Assembly (NCBI GenBank): GCA_024281015.1
Contig: JAMXLL010000073.1
Span: 1-34,045, forward strand
DNA from: Candidatus Binataceae bacterium
GTDB taxonomy: Bacteria > Desulfobacterota > Binatia > Binatales > Binataceae
DNA: 34,045 bases
Direction of reading: 5' to 3'
Numbering within the stretch: position 1 is the stretch's first letter; every line of letters begins with the position of its first letter. This document shows, piece after piece, positions 8,231 to 15,660 of this stretch. Both the position numbers and the translations under genes were made by a program. The notes beneath the pieces were generated by a model. The model saw only the letters and a list, made by a program, of their open reading frames with translations. It was not told the origin of the DNA and searched no databases.

Positions 8231-9229
8231 TCACGATTGTGGGTTCTTCGGGATCATCGAAGCCGCGAGGTGAGCCGCACCAAGCAAGGCGGTCTCTTCG
8301 TTGAGCGAGACCCGCACCGGCATCCGTTGTAGAATTTCGTTCAAGCGCCCCTTATTCAGAAAGGCGCTCATGAAGCCGCCGCGTTGCAAGAACGGCAGAA
8401 TTTTTGGCGCGATTCCGCCGCCAACGTACACGCCACCGAACGAGAGAAACTTCAGTGCCAGATTCGACGCTTCTGCCCCATAAATTTCGGTGAAGAGCTC
8501 CAGCGCCTTGACGCAACGCTGGTCCTGTCCTGCCAGCGCCACCTCACTGATCACGGCGGATGCATCATGGGCGGTGAGCCGTTGCTTCAGCCACTGAGGC
8601 TCGGGTTGCTGTAAATCGTCCAGCAAGAACCGGTAGATGTTGTGCAAACCGGGACCCGAAAGCGTGCGCTCGTAACTCACGTGGCCGAATTCGTGCTCGA
8701 GGAACTGAAGCAGCGTCACTTGTTGAACACCGCGCGGGGCAAAATCGCAATGCCCGCCTTCGGTGGCCACCGCACTCCACCCGGAACCCGCGGCAATCAG
8801 ACCTGCTTCGCCCAAGCCGGTTCCCGCGGCGATCACGGCAATGTTCGCCGGCGGCTGAGCGCTGTCGCCTTTATGCAATTCCACTGTTTCCGAAGGCTGG
8901 AGATAAAGCATCCCATAAGCGGTTGCTGCCAGGTCGTTGATGAGCCGAACCGCAGCGCCCCGCAGAGCGACGGAAACCGATTGCTCGCTTAACTCCCATG
9001 CGATGTTCGTCGGGCGAGCGAGACCACCGGTCACCGGCCCGGGAACTCCCAGGCAGGAGACCGAGACTTTTTCCTGATCCGCGATGAAATCCCGCAATAC
9101 TACTTCGAGGGTCGAGAACTGCTGTGTGGGGTAAATATGATCCCGCACGCGCGACAGGCCCTTATCTCCGATACGATAGAGCCCGAGATGGGTCTTGGTT
9201 GCCCCGATGTCGCCAGCCAGAATGATCAC
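8231..9229 (-). CDS. glk: Glucokinase
   Basis: 332-residue hexokinase-fold kinase of the proteobacterial Glk family that phosphorylates glucose with ATP to glucose-6-phosphate. Seen: the phosphate-1 loop GDIGATKTHLGL at residues 6-17, LINDLAATAYG with the catalytic aspartate, IAAGTGLGEAG, the glucose-binding EGGHCDFAPR, and GVYVGGGIAPKI in the adenosine site. Its GTG start overlaps the zwf stop in a GTGA arrangement, so the two proteins are translationally coupled and made together. The product feeds directly into the upstream-encoded glucose-6-phosphate dehydrogenase. Confidence 0.93.
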   Translation of the reverse strand: MIILAGDIGATKTHLGLYRIGDKGLSRVRDHIYPTQQFSTLEVVLRDFIADQEKVSVSCLGVPGPVTGGLARPTNIAWELSEQSVSVALRGAAVRLINDLAATAYGMLYLQPSETVELHKGDSAQPPANIAVIAAGTGLGEAGLIAAGSGWSAVATEGGHCDFAPRGVQQVTLLQFLEHEFGHVSYERTLSGPGLHNIYRFLLDDLQQPEPQWLKQRLTAHDASAVISEVALAGQDQRCVKALELFTEIYGAEASNLALKFLSFGGVYVGGGIAPKILPFLQRGGFMSAFLNKGRLNEILQRMPVRVSLNEETALLGAAHLAASMIPKNPQS

Positions 9230-10761
9230 AGATTACGCCAGGTGCGGCCGTCACGCGCAATCATCACTGCCGCCTCAGTCGGTCCCGAGGAGCCCGCCGG
9301 ATACAGGAATGGTTCGCTGCCGGAAACCTCCCAAGAATCCAAAATATTCTGGATAAAGCGCCATGCCGCCTCTACCGTATCGCGTCGCATAAAGAGGGTT
9401 TGGTCGCCCGTGATAACGTCGCGAAGCAAGGTTTCGTATGCTTCGGGTGAGGCGATTGAACTATGAAAATCCACTTTGACCGGCCCTAAACGCAGCGGCG
9501 ACCCGGGTTGCTTGCCAACGATATTGAGCGACAGGCCTTCATCGGGTTGGATACGAATCGACAGCACGTTGGCGGGCAGCGGAGGTGCCGGCCGAGAGTT
9601 GTACAAGATCCGGGGGACACGTTTGAACTGGATGGCGATTTCGCTCGCACGGTTGGTCATCCGTTTGCCGGTTCGTAGGTAGAACGGTACGCCGGCCCAT
9701 CGCCAGTTCTCGATATAGCATTTGAGCGCGACAAACGTTTCAGTATTGGAGTCCGAAGGAATATGCTCTTCGGCGCGATAGGCTGCCACTTTTTCGCCGT
9801 TTACCAACCCCTGCTCGTACTGGCCGCGTACAACGGATTTTCCCACGTCGGCCGGTTCAAACGGTCGCAGCGAGAGTAACACGTCCAGTTTGGCGTCGCG
9901 TACTGCGTCAGGATGGGTTGAACGAGGCGCCTCCATAGCGATCATACAAAGCACCTGCAGCAAATGGCTTTGTACCATATCGCGAAGAGCGCCAGCTTTA
10001 TCGTAATACGCTGCGCGAGTGCCCACACCTTCCTGCTCCGCGACCGTGATCTGCACATGGTCGACGAAGCGTGAGGTCCAAATCGGCTCGAAAATCGAAT
10101 TGGCAAATCTGAGCACCATGAGATTCTCGACGGTTTCCTTGCCGAGATAATGGTCGATCCGAAAGACCTGGTTCTCGGCAAAATACTTCGAGAGCTGATT
10201 GTTGATCTCGGCAGCGCTTGCCAGATCATGGCCGATCGGCTTTTCGATTACGACGCGAGTAAAACCTCGATTACCGTCTGCCTGGCCGATTAATCCAGCC
10301 TGAGTCAAACCAGCCGAACATCGCTCGATGAACTGCGGCGGAACGGCGAAATAAAATACACGGTTACCGCCAGTACCGGTTTCGCTCTCGATATCCCCAA
10401 GCCGCTGCTTCAATTTCTGATAATCGGCTGTTTCGGTGAAACTACCCGAGAGGAAATGAAGCAGCGGAGCGAACTTGTCCCAACCGGCCTCGGTCAGAGC
10501 GCGACGCGAGAACGACTCGATACCATCGCGCGCGAACTGCCGGTATTTTTCGTCGTCCAGCGGTTCGAGCGAAAAACCAAGAATCGCGAATTTCGGCCCA
10601 AGCGCTCCATCCAGGGTCAGGTTGTACAGCGCCGGCAGCAGTTTCTTATGGCTCAAATCGCCGGCACCGCCCAGGATCACGAGCGTACAGGCAACCTCTC
10701 GCGGCAGCGGATGAACCAAGCCAGCCAGACGAGCTGCATTGTGAGTTAAAACCGTGGCCAT
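9226..10761 (-). CDS. zwf: Glucose-6-phosphate 1-dehydrogenase
   Basis: 511 residues, normal for the family. It oxidises glucose-6-phosphate to 6-phosphogluconolactone, giving NADPH or NADH for the oxidative pentose phosphate or Entner-Doudoroff route. Seen: the dinucleotide-binding loop GGAGDLSHKKLLPALY at about residues 31-46, EKPIGHD at 173-179, and the substrate and catalytic signature RIDHYLGKE at 201-209. It is the first large gene of zwf-glk-fba. Only a weak ribosome binding site precedes the ATG at 10761. A short reading frame ends 9 bases before this start and may be coupled to it. Neither 6-phosphogluconolactonase nor Edd/Eda genes are in view. Confidence 0.96.
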   Translation of the reverse strand: MATVLTHNAARLAGLVHPLPREVACTLVILGGAGDLSHKKLLPALYNLTLDGALGPKFAILGFSLEPLDDEKYRQFARDGIESFSRRALTEAGWDKFAPLLHFLSGSFTETADYQKLKQRLGDIESETGTGGNRVFYFAVPPQFIERCSAGLTQAGLIGQADGNRGFTRVVIEKPIGHDLASAAEINNQLSKYFAENQVFRIDHYLGKETVENLMVLRFANSIFEPIWTSRFVDHVQITVAEQEGVGTRAAYYDKAGALRDMVQSHLLQVLCMIAMEAPRSTHPDAVRDAKLDVLLSLRPFEPADVGKSVVRGQYEQGLVNGEKVAAYRAEEHIPSDSNTETFVALKCYIENWRWAGVPFYLRTGKRMTNRASEIAIQFKRVPRILYNSRPAPPLPANVLSIRIQPDEGLSLNIVGKQPGSPLRLGPVKVDFHSSIASPEAYETLLRDVITGDQTLFMRRDTVEAAWRFIQNILDSWEVSGSEPFLYPAGSSGPTEAAVMIARDGRTWRNL

Positions 10762-11102
10762 CGAGATAGTCTACTCGCGATTCTCGATGACGGCATGATC
10801 GCCGAATAGCGGCTCGACCATATTCATCCGTATTTTGTTCAGAGCGACGAAACCTGGTTCCATGTTGTGTTCAATCAGTTTGTTAAGCCAGGGCCAGCGC
10901 GATATCCCGTCCTGAGCTGACCCGCCTCGTGCAAACTTCCGCCACTGGCGAACTCTGCGCTCGTCGCCTGATCAGCCGGCTTGCGGATGTCGGCAGATGT
11001 ACGGCAAGTATGCGGTCCGATTGACCTCGGCAGACGTTTCGGCTCCTTTTTGGCCGACGGTCGCGAGCGGAAGGCGAGTCTGCCTTTACTTCGGCGCGCT
11101 CA
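10762..11102. other. Intergenic region between sodB and zwf
   Basis: 341 bases between sodB and zwf, both minus-strand. It should carry the zwf promoter and the sodB transcript end. A 66-codon open stretch just before zwf is listed separately. No RNA gene or clear terminator was seen. Confidence 0.4.
10771..10863 (-). CDS. Possible small ORF or gene remnant just upstream of zwf
   Basis: 30 codons from an ATG at 10863, ending in TAG 9 bases before zwf. The same frame is open without a stop back to 10971 (66 codons). Its translation looks protein-like rather than random, with WPWLNKLIEHN followed by FVALNKIRMNMVEPLFGD. No ribosome binding site is seen before the ATG, and no other start with one lies further up, so it could be the C-terminal end of a decayed gene or a leader peptide coupled to zwf. 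Family not recognised. Confidence 0.28.
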   Translation of the reverse strand: MEPGFVALNKIRMNMVEPLFGDHAVIENRE

Positions 11103-11684
11103 TTATTTCAGATTGGACTCGGCGAAATCCCAGTTAATGAGGTTCCAGAAAGCCTCGACGTACTTCGCGCGCGCGTTTCGGTAGTCGATATAGTACGCAT
11201 GCTCCCAAACGTCGCAGGTCAAAATCGCACGCTTGTTGTGGGCGATAGGATTGTCGGCGTCATGGCCGCCTTCTATGGCCAGCGAGCCGTCAGCGTTTTG
11301 CACCAGCCAAGCCCATCCGCTACCAAAATGAGTCACTGCGGTGTCGGTAAACTTTTTCTTGAAGCTCTCGAAATCGCCGCAGGATTTTTTTATCGCATCT
11401 CCCATCCGCCCACGCGGCTCACCGCCACCGTTCGGTCGCAAGCAATTCCAGTAGAAACTGTGGTTGTAATGTTGGGCAGCGTTATTGAAAACCGGACCCT
11501 GACCTGCTTCCTTGATGATTTCTTCGAGGCCCATCTTCTCGAATTTGCCGCCCTTGACGAGATTGTTAAGGTTGGTGACGTAGGTAGCGTGGTGCTTGCC
11601 GTGATGGAACTCCAGGGTCTCCTTCGAAATGTGGGGGGCGAGTGCGTCAAGCGCGTAAGGGAGATTAGGCAATTCAAAGGCCAT
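11103..11684 (-). CDS. sodB: Superoxide dismutase, iron type
   Basis: 193 residues, typical of cytoplasmic Fe/Mn superoxide dismutases, which turn superoxide into oxygen and hydrogen peroxide. Metal ligands are visible: His27 in EFHHGKHH, a His in AAQHYNHSFYWN, and Asp and His in DVWEHAYYIDYRNARAKY. The sequence FNNAAQ places a glutamine at the metal-tuning position used by iron enzymes, where manganese enzymes have glycine there. AAGGA lies about a dozen bases before the ATG. It appears monocistronic. Its presence shows an aerobic or oxygen-exposed life. Confidence 0.95.
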   Translation of the reverse strand: MAFELPNLPYALDALAPHISKETLEFHHGKHHATYVTNLNNLVKGGKFEKMGLEEIIKEAGQGPVFNNAAQHYNHSFYWNCLRPNGGGEPRGRMGDAIKKSCGDFESFKKKFTDTAVTHFGSGWAWLVQNADGSLAIEGGHDADNPIAHNKRAILTCDVWEHAYYIDYRNARAKYVEAFWNLINWDFAESNLK

Positions 11685-12305
11685 TGGGGGATACCGTCCT
11701 TTTTGAGAGGTTCAGAGAACACGCAAGCTTAGGCTGGCGTGCGTGCGACTTGGCTTCAGCAGAATTCTAACGCTCGCCTTAAGACCCTTGCAAGTTTGTC
11801 GTTCGGGGTTGTCATTAACATTGGACATGTCCGTCGATGTCCGGCGTCATAACCTTTTTAGGATGACCGCTGGCTACGCTAGTGCCGCGCTATGCAGAGC
11901 GGCGGGGCGGGGGGGGTCGGACGCGGTCACGCCCTTTACAACGCGCCATTCGCTCAGCGAAGGTCCCGGCACTTTTTGGACGCCGAAGATAAGCCCAAAG
12001 CGGGCTGAGGACGGCAGCAAGAGGTTGAGCAGGTTCATCTGGCTCGCTTGTTAACCCAAACTTATTTCAGTCTCATATTAGATGTTGGCCATGCATAGTC
12101 GTTGATTCCTGGCACAAATAGCGGAGGCGCCAAATATCCATGTTGCCCGATTCGCAGACGCAACTTACACCGTTCAACGGCTGAGTGCTGTGTACGAGCA
12201 ATCGCGCCATCAAAAGAATGACGCAGCGCGCGGCGAGTTTCGAAGCAGGCTCGAATATGCCGCGCGGCTAGACGGACGGCGGGCTACAATACTCGCATTC
12301 GATCA
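11685..12305. other. Intergenic region between carbamoyltransferase and sodB
   Basis: 621 bases with no gene I can support. It should contain the sodB promoter and the carbamoyltransferase transcript end. It holds a short GGACATGTCC palindrome near 11823, a run of nine G in 11925-11937 and a GC-rich hairpin at 12227-12266. A 103-codon plus-strand frame at 11743-12054 has no recognisable domain and is judged spurious. Confidence 0.4.
12227..12266 (-). terminator. Hairpin downstream of the carbamoyltransferase gene
   Basis: Perfect 8-bp arms CGCGCGGC/GCCGCGCG enclose a 24-base loop, about 40 bases past the stop on the minus strand. No strong uridine tract follows, so it may be a weak or Rho-assisted stop, or only a chance palindrome. 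Confidence 0.3.
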
Positions 12306-14138
12306 TTAGTCGTCGTCGAATACATTCCGGTAGTCCAGTTTGAGACGGGGATCCTGTGTTTCCTTGCGCAGGAAGCAATTGCCGATAGCGAGCGCTTCTA
12401 TCTCGGTGCCCATCAAACAGCGGAATGCATCTTCAGGCGTGCATACGATCGGCTCGCCTCGAACGTTGAAACTGGTGTTAACCAGAACTGGACATCCCGT
12501 GACCGTTTTGAAGGCGCTGAGCAACGCATGGTAACGCGGGTTGGTCTCGCGATGTACAGTCTGGATGCGGGCGGAGTAATCCACGTGGGTTACCGCCGGT
12601 ATCTCCGAGCGCAGCGCGTTGAGTTTTTCGATTCCGCTGAGCGCATCCTCCACAGCAGTAAGCGGCCGCCGCCGCTTTTTACTCACACCAGCGACGAGCA
12701 GCATGTAGGGGCTGTCAACGTCGAGGTCGAACCAGTCCGGCACGTCCTCACGCAACACCGATGGCGCAAACGGACGAAATGATTCGCGATACTTGACCTT
12801 AAGATTGAGCGTTTTCTGCATGGTGGGCGAGCGAGGATCGCCCAGAATAGATCGGGAGCCGAGCGCCCGCGGACCGAATTCCATTCTGCCCTGGAACCAT
12901 CCGAGTGCCTTTTCCCCTGTCAGGGCGTGAATGCACGCGCCGATGAGAGTCTCATCGTCGCAAACTTCAAAACGCGCCCCTACCGAACGGAGGCGAGTCT
13001 CAACATCTTTTTGCTCAAATGCCGGGCCTAGATAGGAACCGGCCATCTGGTCCAAACCATCTAGCTGGCGAGGCTGGTCGAGGAAAAGATGATAGGCCGC
13101 GAGCGCGGCACCCAGCGCGCCGCCGGCGTCACCCGCGGCCGGTTGGATCCAGACGTTTTTGAAGCGCCCATCCCGCAGCACCTTACCGTTTGCAACGCAA
13201 TTAAGAGCAACGCCGCCCGCGAGGGCGAGGTTTTTCATTCCGGTTTCGGTCGCGAGCGAGCGCGTAAGACGCAGCAGCGCCTCTTCGGTTACTGCCTGGA
13301 TAGAAGCGGCGAGATCCATTTCGCGCTGCCTGATACCATCGTCTGGATTTCGCGGTGGTCCTCCAAATAACTCATCGAATTTCTTGTTGGTCATTTGCAG
13401 GCCCACACAATAATCGAAGTAACTAAGATCCAGTCGGAACGAACCATCCTCTTTCAAATCAATCAGCTTTTCGAGGATCAGATCGCGGTACTTGGGTACG
13501 CCATATGGCGCGAGTCCCATGACCTTGTACTCGCCCGAATTAACCTTGAAGCCGGTGTAATAGGTGAATGCGGAGTACAACAGACCCAGCGAATGAGGGA
13601 AGTGGATTTCCTTAATGATTTCAAGGCACCGGTCTTTGCCGAGCGCCGTCGACGAGGTCGTCCATTCTCCTACTCCATCCAGTGTCAAGATCGCGGCTTC
13701 CTTGAAGGGTGATGCAAAGAAAGCGCTGGCCGCATGGCTTTGATGATGCTCTGCGAATAGCAGTCTGTTGTTAAGGTCAACTCCGTTGCCGAGGCTCTTG
13801 AGTTCCCGCCTTAGCAGCCGCTTCTGGAACAGCTTTTCACGGAGCCAGAGCGGCATCGCCATGTGAAAGGACTTAAACCCGCGTGGCGCGAAGCACAAGT
13901 AAGTTTCCAGCAATCGCTCAAATTTGAGGAACGGCTTTTCGTAGAAAACTACGTAGTCCAGCTCGTCGGACCGGACTCGCCCTTCTCGAAGACAGTAAGT
14001 TATCGCTTGCTGCGGGAAGCGCGCATCGTGCTTTTTGCGGCTACAGCGTTCCTCCTGGGCTGCGGCTACGATTCTGCCGTCTTCGATCAGCGCCGCCGCG
14101 CTGTCATGCTAGAAGGCTGAAATACCAAGTATCCGCAT
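12306..14138 (-). pseudogene. NodU/CmcH-family carbamoyltransferase with an in-frame amber codon at codon 10
   Basis: Reading from ATG 14138 gives a 610-codon gene of normal family length, in one frame except for TAG at 14111-14109. The N-terminus reads MRILGISAF-stop-HDSAAALIEDG; relatives have a tyrosine at that place, so one base change (TAT or TAC to TAG) explains it. Downstream features are intact: HHQSH metal-binding histidines (codons 131-135) in the Kae1-like domain, LALAGGVALNCVANG, GWFQGRMEFGPRALGSRSIL, and the C-terminal carbamoyltransferase domain ending near PVLVNTSFNVRGEP. Such enzymes carbamoylate sugars or antibiotics using carbamoyl phosphate and ATP. Without readthrough, the next in-frame ATG is at 13862 (codon 93), losing the first strands of the ATPase-like fold; a TTG at 13913 is also possible. 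No nodulation or antibiotic genes surround it. Confidence 0.82.
14109..14111 (-). other. Premature amber codon inside the carbamoyltransferase gene
   Basis: TAG replaces a tyrosine codon in the conserved ISAFYHDSAA block. The frame upstream and downstream is otherwise continuous, so this is a single-base lesion, a sequencing or assembly error, or a suppressed stop. Confidence 0.85.
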
Positions 14139-14575
14139 TAGTTTTTCTCTAGAAGAGCGTGTAGATTAAAGGCGCTACTGCGCCGCCTTAACTCAAAACA
14201 GCAGTGAAGCGAATATCAAGAGGTGCAGCACCACAGGTAACAGCCAGAATTTCTGGCGTCATCACTTAAAAAGACGCTCTTGATAGGTCCACAAGTTCCG
14301 CCGGTTAGCCTCAGAATTGTCCTTCATTAAATAGGGATGACTCCCGGTGGTAATCCATCCATCTAAGCCGCTGCCGTGCAGCCCGGGACAGCGTCAGATC
14401 GCTTCGTCCGGCATGCACCCACACGGCGCAAACCTGCTTTGTGACGATGATCGGGTGAGGAAGAAAACTTTCGGCCGCATATGTCCTTAGAGCACCGCCG
14501 ATGCGCTCGATAGGCGAACGGACTATCTTGCGGACTTTTACCCGAGAAGGGACTCTGAGCCGGTTTAGACCGAAC
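14139..14575. other. Intergenic region between recR and the carbamoyltransferase
   Basis: 437 bases. The left part, 14153-14281, is dense in small palindromes and is listed separately. The right part carries a possible transposase remnant. No clear promoter for the carbamoyltransferase was recognised. Confidence 0.4.
14153..14281. repeat. Palindrome-rich island bounded by an 8-bp inverted repeat
   Basis: AAGAGCGT at 14153-14160 is matched by ACGCTCTT at 14274-14281. Between them lie a GGCGC-TACT-GCGCC hairpin (14171-14184), the palindrome GGTGCAGCACC (14222-14232) and the palindrome GCCAGAATTTCTGGC (14243-14257). It could be a small mobile-element relic, a structured transcript or an operator cluster. 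The boundary repeat is short and might be chance. Confidence 0.3.
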
Positions 14576-14625
14576 TTATAAATCCCGCCGGCCACTGAGC
14601 GCGCTGGAAAGCGTCGCCGCGTCAC
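14311..14625 (-). pseudogene. Possible IS481-like transposase N-terminal remnant
   Basis: 104-codon frame overlapping the end of recR by 50 bases. Its stretch LTLSRAARQRLRWMDYHRE, near codons 76-95, resembles the helix that opens the helix-turn-helix region of IS481-type integrases, where the text normally continues into a recognition helix. Here it stops after SSLFNEGQF. Upstream residues show no family features. No terminal repeats or catalytic DDE part is seen. Low confidence; it may be a chance frame. Confidence 0.22.
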
Positions 14626-15199
14626 TGTATTCGAGGTCGCCGCCGGCCGGCAGGCCCCGAGCCAGTCGCGTTGCTCTCATCCCGAGCGGCTTGAGGATTT
14701 TGGCGAGATAGAGCGCAGTAGCTTCGCCTTCAACGGTCGCATTGGTCGCGATAATCACCTCTCGCACTGCGCCCGGATTCTCCAGCCGACTAAGTAATTC
14801 ACTAATCTTGATATCGTCTGGCCCTATCCCGTCCAGCGGGGAGATCGCACCGTGCAGCACATGGTAGAGCCCGTTGTAGCTGCGGGCGCGCTCGATCGCC
14901 ATCAGGTCGGCGGGCCCTTCCACTACACAGATAAGCTCACGGTCCCGAGCAGAATCGCTACAAACCGGGCAACGGGGGGTATCGGACAATCCCAGGCATT
15001 CGGTGCACAAGCCGACCCGCTCCTTCATTTCGAGCAATGCTTCAGCCAGAGCGATCACTTGATCACGCGGCCGATTCAGCAGGTTGAATGCGAGCCGTGA
15101 GGCGGTCTTTTCGCCAATACCCGGCAAGCGCGACAACTCCTTGACGAGCCGCGTCATCGCTGGAGGCAAACCATCGCTGCGCTTGAGGCTTTCGGCCAT
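14576..15199 (-). CDS. recR: Recombination mediator RecR
   Basis: 207 residues, the usual length. RecR works with RecF/RecO to load RecA at single-strand gaps. Seen: the helix-hairpin-helix LSRLPGIGEKTASRLAF (residues 22-38), the zinc finger with Cys65, Cys68, Cys77 and Cys80, and the Toprim domain from about residue 88 (ICVVEGPADLMAIERA, then IIATNATVEGEATALYL). The C-terminal GLPAGGDLEYSDAATL is highly typical. It follows ybaB by 82 bases and completes the widespread dnaX-ybaB-recR order. Confidence 0.96.
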   Translation of the reverse strand: MAESLKRSDGLPPAMTRLVKELSRLPGIGEKTASRLAFNLLNRPRDQVIALAEALLEMKERVGLCTECLGLSDTPRCPVCSDSARDRELICVVEGPADLMAIERARSYNGLYHVLHGAISPLDGIGPDDIKISELLSRLENPGAVREVIIATNATVEGEATALYLAKILKPLGMRATRLARGLPAGGDLEYSDAATLSSALSGRRDL

Positions 15200-15281
15200 T
15201 TTTCAGCGACCTACATGATGCATACCTGGCACGGTCCGGCCGCTCGGGTCGACGCGCTTCTGCTGAGAGCTTCCGTCCATG

Positions 15282-15620
15282 CTACCCGCGGCCACCGAAC
15301 AACCCGGGAATGTTGAGCGCTCCGCCAAACGGTGAAAGCTTGCTCATCTCAGAGCTAAACAGATCCTGGGCGCGCCGTAGGGCGTCGTTAACTGCGACGA
15401 TGATGAGGTCCTGCAACATGTCTTTATCATTGGCAGCAAGCAGGGTGGGCTCAATCTCAACACTGCGCAGCCGCATCGAGCCGTCAGCCGTTACCCGGAC
15501 CATTCCGCCCCCGGCTTCAGCCTGAACCGTCTTTGCCGCAATCTCCTCCTGCATCTGCTTGAATTTTTCCTGCATTGCCTGAGCTTGTTGCAACAAGGAC
15601 GAAAGATCGAATTGTGCCAC
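15282..15620 (-). CDS. ybaB: YbaB/EbfC family nucleoid-associated protein
   Basis: 112 residues. The family forms tweezer-shaped dimers that bind DNA. Seen: a glutamine-rich N-terminal helix (SLLQQAQAMQEKFKQMQ), the strand VRVTADGSMRLRSVEIEP, and the second helix LIIVAVNDALRRAQDLFSSEM, followed by a glycine-rich tail. It sits 40 bases after dnaX and before recR, the conserved order, and ends in TAG. Its exact cellular role is not settled in the family. Confidence 0.95.
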   Translation of the reverse strand: MAQFDLSSLLQQAQAMQEKFKQMQEEIAAKTVQAEAGGGMVRVTADGSMRLRSVEIEPTLLAANDKDMLQDLIIVAVNDALRRAQDLFSSEMSKLSPFGGALNIPGLFGGRG

Positions 15621-15660
15621 GAGAATACTCCTGCTAATTCGGCCGCAGCCGACGCGCTGA

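Noticed and set aside
11743-12054. 103-codon plus-strand open frame upstream of sodB
   Set aside because: No domain, odd composition and no ribosome site; it spans the G-run region.
14109-14111. Genome-wide recoding of TAG (for example as pyrrolysine)
   Set aside because: Several intact genes here end in TAG at their normal family length, so TAG works as a stop; a site-specific readthrough remains possible but unproven.
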